Assembly: GCA_029339505.1 (NCBI GenBank)
Contig: JAQISU010000041.1
Coordinates: 4,195,501 to 4,259,500 of the forward strand
Direction of reading: 5' to 3'
Length of the DNA: 64,000 bases
DNA from: Unio delphinus
Lineage: Eukaryota > Mollusca > Bivalvia > Unionida > Unionidae
Below the pieces are notes generated by a model. It was not told where the DNA came from. It searched no databases and saw nothing but the letters and a program-made list of their open reading frames with translations. This document shows, in pieces, positions 50,101 through 61,400 of this stretch; within the stretch, counting starts at the first letter, position 1, and each line of letters starts with the position of its first letter. The translations under genes and the position numbers were made by a program.

Positions 50101-53100
50101 TTTGACCAGGTTGCAACGTGGTCAAGCACGCTTATGGCGGTACTAGAAGGTAATACATGTAGCACTCAATAATTTCGCTTATTCCGTATGTAACGTTTAC
50201 GATATTAGCGACTAATAACGTGCTGCATTGATAATGTGTGCTTTATTTATCTTTTTCTCCGTTTCAGTAGACTTCGTCTCTGAACGACCAGTTGCGACTA
50301 TTAATGGCGGAATTTCGTGTTGTAGTCACAAGTTCACGCGACACTAAATCATTTCGCTTCCTCCGTTAGTTACGGTTATGGTAATAGCGACTTAATAGCG
50401 TGCTGAATTGCTAATTGTGCTTTGTTTATCATCTTTTTCGTTTCAGTAGACTTCGTCTTGAACGAACCATTGCAACACGCTCACGGCGATAACTAGTGTT
50501 GTCATTAAGAGTTAACATGGCACGGAATAATTTGACTACTCCGTTAATAACGGTTATAGTATTATCGAATTAATAATATGCTGAATTTTTAATTTGTGCT
50601 TTGGCGGAATTCATGTTGCAGTCATGAGTTCACGCGACACTAAATCATTTCACTTCCTCCGTTAGTTACGGTTATGGTAATAGCGACTTAATAGCGTGCT
50701 GAATTGCTAATTGTGCTTTGTTTATCATCTTTTTCGTTTCAGTAGACTTCGTCTTGAACGAACCATTGCAACACGCTCACGGCGATAACTAGTGTTGTCA
50801 TTAAGAGTTAACATGGCACGGAATAATTTGACTACTCCGTTAATAACGGTTATAGTATTATCGAATTAATAATATGCTGAATTTTTTAATTTGTGCTTTG
50901 TTCTCTTCTTTTGTCGTTTCAGTAAGCAAAGTCGACAACGAAGGCATGAATGGCAAAATGGGTGTTGGCAATGTGGAAATGGAGGAAATTATGTTGACAT
51001 GGTTTAGGCTGCCCAGTGGGTGTAAATTTCACCGCAGATCCGTACATGGCTTTCGGGCCTGTAAGTCCGGACGCATGGAGTCTATGCTGGATCAATTGGA
51101 TCCATTTTAATATGCACTTTCGCCGGCCTTCCAGCTGTCAGTCCAGCCGACACCGTCAGTTCAGCCGGCACTTCAGCAGGCAAACCGGCATTAACCGTCC
51201 ATCCGGCACCGTCCGTTCAGCCCAAATGGCACCGGACGGCAAGCCGACCTTCCAGCTTGCATCAACAGGCACAGGCCGTTCAGCCCAAATGGCACCGGCC
51301 GGCCAGCCGACCTTCCAGCCTGCGTCGACAGGCACCGGCCGGCCATACGGCAACGACCGTTCAGCCCAAATGGCACCGGTCGTCCAGCCGACCTTCCAGC
51401 CGGCATGAACCGGCACCGGCCATCCATCCGGCAACGACCGTTCAGCCCAATTGGCACCGGTCGTCCAGCCGACCTTCCAGCCGGTATCAACCGGCACCGG
51501 CCGTCCATCCGGCAACGACCGTTCAGCCCAAATGGCACCGGTCGTCCAGCCAACCTTCCAGCCGGCATCAACCTGCACCGGCCGTCCATCCGGCAGCGAC
51601 CGTTCAGCCCAAATGGCACCGGTCGTCCAGCCGACCTTCCAGCCGGCATCAACCGGCACCGGCCGACCATCCGGCAACGACCGTTAAGCCCAAATGGCAC
51701 CGGTCTTCCAGCCGGCATCAACCTGCACCGGCTGTACATCGGATTTACGGAGATTATAGTGATGTACCCGTCAGTCAATCTACACTACTGGTTACATATC
51801 ACTACCATGAGAGAAATGTTATAGATGAATCTCCCTCCAATCAGACCATTCGAGAGGCAGGTGCCGGTCATAGCCGGACCTTCGCCGACATTCCGGCCGA
51901 CCATATACCAGACAAATTAGTCGGTATTGCCGGTGTACACCTCCCGTCATGTCAAATACGTGACGGTGTGATTTTAAAACAAGGGAGAATTAGTGACATT
52001 ATCAGAGGTGACGGAATTGAGTTATCTATGCCACTTGGTATGCGCTACCCAGATATGACAGCTTTACCAGAACAGGTCTTTCAGGCCGACCATCCGCCAG
52101 TTCAATCAGCCGGCAGTGCCGGCCGTCCATATGTTCACGGCTTCTCCACAAGGGAGATTTAGTGAAAGTGTCAATTATGACAGAATTGCGTCATCTAAGT
52201 CACCTTGTATGCTGTACAGATATGCAAGCTGTACCAGAACCAACATTCCCTCTGAGCGAATGGTAGATGGGCGCGCAGTGCTGGACGCACTACATAAGCA
52301 TTATGTAATTGTTATTACCTTACAGTCGGCACCATCCGGCACCGGGCATCCATCGGGCAATGACCGTTCAGCCCATAATGCACCGGTCATCCAGCAGACC
52401 TTCCAGCCGGCACTAACCGGCACCGGGCGATCCGGCAATGACCGTTCAGCCCATATGGCACCGGTCGTCCAGCCAAGCTTTCAGCCGACACTTGCCGGCA
52501 CTGACCGTTCATCCGGCTCCGGCCGTCCAGCCCAACAGGCACCGGTCGTCCAACCGTATGGAGATTTTAGTCTTATACCAGTCCATCCGACTATACCGCT
52601 GTACCAGCACGGGGACTTTTATCATACCGCAATCCGCACAAATCGGATTGACGAAGATTCTAATGATGTTTCCGTCTGTCAATCCGTACTACCGGTTACA
52701 TATCACTACCATGACACAGATAGTTGGCGAGGAATCTCTCGATCCAACCCGACCATTCGAGCGGTCGGTGCCGGTCATAGCCGGCCCGTCGCAGTCATTC
52801 AGGCCAAACATATGCCAATCAATTCATTCGGCATTGCCGGCCGTCCATAGGCTAACAGCTCATCCACAAGGGAGAGTGAATGCCTTTATCAGAGATGATG
52901 GAATCGAGTCATCTATGCCACCTGGTATGCATTACCCCGATATGGATGCTTTACCAGAGCAAGATTATGTACACAGTGAGTGCGATGAGTCGCAGGCAAA
53001 TCAGCGGTATGCAGATCCAACTATGGAACGGACTGAGTTCAGCTTCAAAGCCGCAGTGGAGGAAATTTATAGGGTGTTGGCCCCTTCAGAATGCCCTCCA

Positions 53101-55391
53101 CCTCCTGCTGCCATTACCGACTATAAGGTTAGAGCGTCGGTCGATCTGGATGAGGGGGAAGAGACTCTATCCTTCCGCCTCCTTCCCCAGTCGACAAAAT
53201 TAAGGAAATTAATGACCGTCTGTCGACACGTATAGGGGATCCAGGAATTGCTAAGGTTTTTCTTTTCTGAAAGCCAAGTACCAGCGTCGTTTTCAGGTCG
53301 ATGGTACAAAACTCACTCCGGTGCGTTCAGTACTGAGGTCCCGGCTCTGGATAAAAATATGGCAGCAGTCCATATGTCTGCTCCATTGTCTTATAAAGTG
53401 GACTAAACGGTGTTCAATGCCAAGTCCAAGCTGGTTCGAAATGTAGTCGCTACGTCTTCACTGTTAGATCTAGCCTCCCTAGCCATTTTCAGGATCGCTG
53501 ATAAATCTGGCAATGAACATGCTTGGGATTCGACGGCCCGGTTAGCTAGGGTTCTTAACAGGGCAGCTCACCATTCCATGGCCAATGCGCTGACTGCTTC
53601 TGCCAACCTAGACCTGATACGTCGTGACGCATGTCTGAAGGGCACGTCGCTTAAACCCCATCATATGCTGGCTAGATATGACCGACGCACATTTCACGTC
53701 CCTATCCCACGAGTTGCGGACATTCTCCGTTGTGCTTGTCGGGACTAGGCTTATCAGTTCCATGTCATACCTTTTGGCCTAAATTTAAGCCCTTGGGCTA
53801 GTACCAAGGTTATGGATTATGTCGTCACCCTGTTCCGCTCGACTTCATCTATTGCGTCGGCAGTATATTTGGACGACATCCTCCAGTAACATCTGTCAAG
53901 TTCTACTCTGCTCAAAGGCAGAAACGATCTTATATCACTTTACGTCATATAGGCTTTCTCGTGAACTGGATAAAGTCTGATCTCTGTCCAATCCGGATTT
54001 TGGTCCATCTGGGTGTGGAGTTTCTCCCGATCTGAATCTGGTAAGGCTTCTTCGAGTTTGCGATCATCCAGATAATTGCACTCGTAGAGTCCGTTTCCGA
54101 CAGGATGCGCATTTTAGCGAGAGAGTTGCAGATCCTCGGATTATTCAATGCGGCAGCAGACTTGATCCCTCTCAGCCGTCCTTTTAGGCGCCCTTTACAA
54201 AGGACTTTGCTAGCGTAATTGCGCCATTTTCAAGTCCCTTCGATCCCAGAAAACAGTCATGCTCACGCCAGAGATACGAACAATCTTGAGTCAATAGCAC
54301 AACCCCTGTAGGCTGTCCACAGGGATTACTCTGGAGATACCCCAAGGGGATAACGGTATGTTCCGCCACTAATACCTACGGTTGGGGTGCCCACCTGTTG
54401 CCGGACTTAGATACTGTCAGCGGCACGTGGGTGCCAGGGGCGAGCCCTTTCCACATCAACCTTTCAGAAATAACGGCTGTCATCAATGCCTTTCATTTCG
54501 GGCAGGATCAACTCTTATTACAAACTGCCCTCATTATGTCAGACAACATTGTGGTGGTGCCTTGCCTCAAAACAAGGGGACACCAATCACCAGACCTGTG
54601 CAATCTGAACTGGCAGTTTCTACATTGGTTCGACAATCTCCACCTCAATGTACAATTCAGACACACAGAATGGTCACTCCATCAATCGGACTTTCTTCCA
54701 ATCGACACACTTTGGAGACGTCCGATGATTGATCTTTTGCAACAAGGTGGAATAGCAAATTCTCCACCTTTCATCTCACAGGTTCCAGACCCAGAAGCTT
54801 GGGTCGTGGATGCTCGATCAATCACCTGGGAAGGGTTGTGGTCATTCTCCTACCCTCCCACGGTCTTGGTACTGGAATTAATCCAGAAGTTAAGGGGTCA
54901 GAATTGTCAGATGGTTCTGATTACCCTTCTTAGATGGAACAACTACTGGGTCTCCGATCTACTCAATCTAGGCGATAGATCTACCCAGGAAGATTACAGT
55001 CAGCACAAGTATTCACAAGCAACCGCGGCCAGGGGTGTTCCACCCCTGTCCGGACCGTCTTTTTGTTCAAGCTTGGCTCTTGTCCAGACAGCCTTGCAAG
55101 ACAAACAATTTAAATCTTTGATTGCGGAGAGAATCTCGAGAGCAAGAAGGCCCTCTACTCTGAAGGTTTACGAGGGCAAGTGGCATGTTTTCAGAGACTG
55201 GTACCATATCATTCACATTGTTCCTCTGAGTGTCACAATCCCTCAACTGGCCAACTTTTCTCTGGCTTTTCAAGGAGAAACATCTGGCTCCAGTTATTCT
55301 CAAATGTTACCGCTCCATGATATCAGACACATTCCGCCATTCTGGTACATGTGCTATCAGCCATGACAAAGATTTGTCAGATCTTTTAGAC

Positions 55392-55426
<35 letters not shown>

Positions 55427-58400
55427 CAATCGTCTTATATCCCTCACCCTGTTTCCAAATGGAATCTGTCCTGGGTTTTAACATGACTCAATTCAGACAG
55501 TATTGAGTCTTTAACCCACGATTAGTTAAAGCTACTATCATACAAATTGGGTTTCTTGATAGCCTTAGCTTCAGCATGTAGGGTGAGCGAGTTACATGTC
55601 CTTTCTAGTGACCCGAACTCTCTTCCGTTCCGATCAGAGGGTTTGATGGTCCTCTTGACGCAGCCAGGCTTCGTAGTCCAAAATAGATTACCATACATTG
55701 GCGATCAACGAGTCGTCATTAGCTCGCTTTCTTTATAGATAAGTCAGGATCAACAGCCATGTAAGATCCTGTTTGGGCACTCTAGCACCATTTCAATGCA
55801 TAGAGGTGAGTCAGGTCACATACAAGCACCTCTTTTTTCCGGTGATAGCTGGGATATGAGACATCACCATTCAAGCCCTTGCTTCATGGCTGTAGTGGGT
55901 TATACGCTCGGCGTACTCTGAGAATTCGCAAATCAGTCACCTTATAGAAGCTGTTGGCTGACATGCAGAGTCAACCTTCTACAGTTTTATCTTCAAGTTT
56001 GTACTCGCAGAGGCAAACATTGATTCTAGTAGGTCCGGTGTTGGGCAGCCCAGACGCCCACCAGACTCATGTACAACAATCAGCACAGCCTATTAGCTTC
56101 GCTGGATTCGCCAGATAAATTTTCGTAGGTAAGAAGATTTCAATATCTATCTTCTTAACCGTATAAAAGGGTCACATATCACGTGACCCTGGGCTGTGTT
56201 GCTGATTGAAAATTAGGAGACCGGGTTATCATTCACATGGGGAATCCAACCATCATTCCCTAGAGGATACCCGTGTGGAGGTCGGATGCTCCGCATTCCC
56301 TCCTCCTATTACTTATTCTCCTAAAGTAATGTGATTGGGGAACGTATTCAAAGGAGAAAGCAAATTTTGTAGTAAATTATGTTTCTCCGAGAATACTTAC
56401 CCAATCACATTACTAAGAAACCCTCCCAACCACCCCGCCATGCGAGCATCCTCGTGTTTTATATATCGCTCAGCTTAAAAACTAAAGAAGCGACACCTAA
56501 CGGGCGGCAAGGGGAGGTAATGGGCAAGAGTTATTGCCCTTTGTCTATATGACATAGACAGGAAAGACGAATTTTCGTCTTTTGGTAGGGCTGGATTCGC
56601 GAGGTAGCAGGCTAATATCCCTAAAGTAATGTGATTGGGTAAGTATTCTCGGAGAAACATAATTTACTACAAAATTTGCTATCTTAAAATTATGCTGATC
56701 TTAAAACTCTAAAATGTCTACCTTGTGGATCATCTTGATAGTTGTATTGACATGGGCATTTCACTGTAACACTTTAACAATATTTTGCAGTTCTGGATGA
56801 TAATGTTGCTGATACTTGAAGAATGCCTTGTATGCCACCATTTCAGTAACTTTAAAAAAAAATATTATTAACTTTGGATTAAACAAAACTTGGTATGTGA
56901 GTGTTTCTTGAAAGTGTTGAGACAGTTAAGTGATATCATATCTAGGATCAAAGGAAATATCAAGGATTTGTGGACTGGATTTATCTTTTACCTGTTAACT
57001 TAATTGTTAACTTGGCCATACCAAAAATATTTTTATTGCTGGATATGGTTTGTATTCTGTCATGGGAGCATCAGTCCCTTCAAAAGACTCTTTTTGTATC
57101 TATTTGTTTGCTTCTTTGCATGCATGGGGACCCGAGTGGTCTAAATCTCTTTCTGCATACAGATCACTGTCATCTCACCTGTTTTTGTGGGTTTGAGTCT
57201 CAGATTTGGCCAATGTGGGTGTGTGAGAAAGCTTGCGAGTAGCTTCTCGTGGGTCGGTGGTCCTTTCTCAGTGTTTTCCTGGGTTCTTCCTCCACCAGTA
57301 ATACTGGCCGCCATGTATAGCCTATCTTATGCTGAAAAATGGCGTTAAACCCTACTACTACTACTACTACTACTTTACATGCAAAGTGAACTCGGAACCC
57401 AAAACATTTAGCTGTGGTCATCAAGTCATGCAACTGGGAATAATGGTGTGTTCAGCATGAAACTGGATCACTTTTTTCTATTCACTTAACACAATCATTA
57501 AATTTATTTTGTATTCCCACTTATTGAAGATTAGAAAACAAGTTATGTTGAATTTTACCAAAACAAATGTCATTTGTCTTGATAGTTTTACTATAATTTC
57601 TTCTAATTTCAGATTAACTTTAACAGAATTTTATGAACAAGATGAAATTCTCAAACTCAGACAAGCATCATTGAAAAAGGAAGATGCTGATCTTCAGCTA
57701 GAACTGGAAAAGTTGGAAAGGGAGAGAAATCTTCATATAAGAGAATTGAAAAGGATACACAATGAAGACAATTCTAGGTAATGCATAATAGGAAGGGGGA
57801 TTATGTGATAAAGATTGAAATGAATCATGTTATACAAATTTGTCACATGAATAATGTCTGAATAACCAGTCACAGAAATCAATTTCTGACTTCAAAGGTA
57901 ATTACTTGACAAACTCTTGCTGAGAACTATAATGTCATGGAAGTGGACAAAAAAAAATATCAAGGGATAGTAAATAGTTGAAATAGTTCCTTAGGGAGGA
58001 ATGTTAGATAAATTTAGAAGATTAAATTTTACATTGAAGAAAGGAAAAATAGTTTCCAATATTTGCAACATAATCTTAGTTCAGGTTTAAAGGACTCTAT
58101 GGTCATGCTGTGAAGATGGGTAAAGGGAGATAATTCCATGTATTGTTTTTAATACTGAAGAAGGCTTGTCTTAAGTGATGTTGCACAAACAAATTCAGCT
58201 TTGTGATGGTCTCTAGTATTTTCAGGCCAGTTTATCAGGTGTGTATCTTCTCAGGGGGTGTTGAGAAACATTGCAAGATAGAAAATATGGTAGAAAGGTT
58301 TATTTTACACCAAATGTAGACATGGGAAGGCAGTTTCTGACCCAAAATGTATGCCTTGGTACTCAGATTATTAGATTAGTTCAAATGAAAATCAATTATA

Positions 58401-61400
58401 AAATTCTAACTGGGTCTTGGATGACGACTATGCAGTGGAAATGCCTTCCCACGATCTTAAGTATGTTTGCTAGATTTCATTACAAATGCTTTTCTGAACA
58501 GCAATATTATTAACATCATACTAGAGTATACACAATGGTTTTTTTTCTTTACAGGTTTAAAGATCATCCAATTTTAAATGAACGTTACCTCTTGTTAAAT
58601 CTACTTGGAAAAGGCGGATTCAGTGAAGTTCACAAGGTATTTTTTTTCTGTCCTTAGATTGTTATACATTTTAAAATGTATGGTATTGTGAATTTTAAGA
58701 TCTAACTATGACTAACTTGCTAGCTTTCAAGGTAGTTTTATAGACAATCTTATGTGATTAGTTGGCTTGCAAGAGAATTGCAATTTCATCATGGAATGTT
58801 GTTGAAGTTTTGTGATCACACAGGTATAGCTAAAATAAGATTTAATAGGTTTGAATATGTATAAGAACAGAATCAACTTGGCATATTTCTATGAACTTGA
58901 CACAGGTAACACGTGCAGTTTATTGGGCATTCAGTAGTGGTGCAGAGGCCCAGATAATTGAGTGGATTAATGTGAGGTCCAGATAATTGAGTGGATTAAT
59001 GCGTGTCCCAAATAATGCAGTGGATTAATGTGAGGTCCAGATAATTGAGAGGATTAATGTGAGGCCCAGATAATTGAGTGGATTAATGTAGCTGCTGTTT
59101 CAGATTATTCTCACATCTCATCTGCATGAGTTGAGTTTCACTTAGACCAACATAGGTATGTGCTAATTCCTGTGGGTCAGGGGTTCTTCCTGGACCAAAT
59201 GCACTGGCTACAATGTATAGTCATGTGCTGGAAAACCCCACAAAACTAAACCCCCCAAAAATAAGCCATGATGCCTTTTATTTCTAATTGTACAGTTTCT
59301 TGTACTTGAGGAATCATACTTAATTCAAATTGGGTTATGGGATAATGTTATTAATTAATAATAAATCTAAACTGGGAGTGTGACTTTTGCTGATAGTAAC
59401 CTCGGATATTTCACTCAAACCTATATTCTATTTTTGTTGGAGTAGTGGTGGTTAGTGGTTAGCATGTCAGACTTGTGACCAGAATGGTGCAGCTTTGAAT
59501 CCTGCTCAAGCCAGGATCGTTGAGTGCCATGGTGTGACCAGGACAAGGCATTTTACTCTAATTACCAGTGCTTCACAGCGGTTTGTTTGTAGATGTACCA
59601 TTAAATATAGACACAACTCAATTTGTTCTTTGAAAAAGAATACTCTTAATTAATATGTATCTTTCATATTATGCTCGTTGCATGTTACTGAGTAATTCAA
59701 GCAAATCATTTATGTGTTAAGGTAATGCAAAACAAAATCTCGTTACAGGGCTTTGACTTGAAAGAACAGAAATATGTTGCCTGTAAAATCCACCAGCTTA
59801 ACAGGGAATGGAAAGATGATAAAAAAGCCAATTACATAAAGTAAGATTTATTTATTAATTCATGATGAAAAATGATGCAGATTCTCATCAATAGATTGAA
59901 CTTCACTGGTTGTAGTCCAGAAGAGCATATGGAATTTACAATTTTGCATCATCCATCAGTTTGTTAGGACATTTGTTAGTGCTACTCATTGTAAATGACT
60001 TTGAGGATTGCAACAAAACTTTATACACATATTCATCCCAATATCATGTTGGTTCTAAATAACACTGGTGTCATGTGGCTTTGGAATGCTGGACCAACAT
60101 AGCTGGTTTGACTGGGTTGGACAACTCCAAATTTAAGACCAATTTACTAGTAAAAGAGATGGTCAATCATGCCAGATGGTTTAGTGGTCTGTTGACTGTA
60201 AGACACCGTTGCTGTTTGTATTTTGAAAGATATTGTTGGATGTATGGCCAGCAGGCTCACCTGTCAGCTGTTAACAAGATAACCAGGTGGGAATTTTGGA
60301 TTCACAACAGAACTCTTTTGACAATGATATAAATCGAATGAGCAATTAAATTATGAATATGTGCATGTATATTTGATCCCAATATTGGAATAATAACATA
60401 TAAACTCACAAGTGTAATAAAGAAAAATACAACAAATTACTCTACAAAGACAAACACAAGGTGTGAATGATTCACAGTGACTAAACAATGGAAAGATGGA
60501 TATAATTTAATCAGCTAGCAAACAGTGTAGAATTTTACTCATGTAGTAAAATGAATTCACTCATAGTGAAATTATGCAAATGAAAAAAGAACAAATATAT
60601 AACTTTACAGTCCCGAAAGATACAATGGGTTTTACGAACCCCAAAATTTCAGCTTTACAGCTGCTACGAATAATTCCTGTGGTTGGCTTTACAGCTTGCA
60701 CCACGTAGACCTTGATCCCTCTGATACTTGGAAAGTTCAGGTCCCACTCTGGACACCCCAGACAGCTGTACACTTTCCGGATGCTATGGACACTAGACTA
60801 TTGACAACACCGGACATGCCAGATACTGGACACTCTGTATACTAGACTCCAGATACTGGACATCTCTACAGCTGGGACATCTCCAGACACTCTTGATGCT
60901 AGACATTCCAGACACTGGACAGCTCTACAGCTGGGACACTCCAGATACTGGACATTCCAGACACTGGGCAACTGAAAACATGTCCAATACCGTGTACTAT
61001 ATATATGACACTGGCATGCAAACTTAATAATGTTACGTAAGTTATACATATATTGCCGACACAATAATTACAAAAACAGCACAAGTTCAGAAATAAACCT
61101 AACCCTGCTTGATTTTAATCCTACTGTACTGAATATTACTTAAAAATGTAGCCTTACATTACTGATATAAATCCTTTGCTAAGTCGTAGACAAGAACATA
61201 AACATGTGAATTATTCTGTGTAAACCAAGGCTACAAATCATGCAAAAATTGACTTGGTAGTACAATAGTGTTATCATATATACGAGAAATGATTTAAGCT
61301 TACATACCTCTACAGCTGGAGATGTGCGAGTCCTTATAGTAGACTGACAAGACTTTCCGTAATATATAGAGCTTTACATGCGGTGAGGTATTTATACACA

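Larger units (their letters stand above)
49733..56680 (+). mobile_element. DIRS-like tyrosine-recombinase retrotransposon, copy 2 (full length, frames broken)
   Basis: Same organisation and orientation as copy 1, 41,560 bp downstream, and nearly identical by eye. The left inverted repeat starts at 49,733, the internal complementary region is 56,321-56,415, and the right end is at about 56,680. Differences include repeat number in gag, absence of the 24-bp duplication in the leader, extra gag sequence near 52,390-52,560 that copy 1 lacks, a longer poly(A) run (about 55,398-55,424) and an intact five-T run near 55,060. Shares copy 1's RT stops. Confidence 0.92.
41384..57612 (+). other. Large TLK intron rich in mobile DNA
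   Basis: A 16-kb intron holding a DIRS relic (41,710-42,690), short tandem repeats (43,996-44,113), a SINE (45,966-46,040), piggyBac-like short elements (46,352-47,885), DIRS copy 2 (49,733-56,680) and a SINE with a (TAC)n tail (57,127-57,375). Stretches in between (42,691-43,995; 44,114-45,965; 47,886-49,732; 56,681-57,126) are AT-rich with no gene I can support. Confidence 0.8.
58637..59748 (+). other. TLK intron with minisatellite and SINE remnants
   Basis: Contains a 29-30-bp tandem repeat (58,945-59,089) and two SINE-like segments (59,104-59,260 and 59,455-59,590). No gene. Confidence 0.75.
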
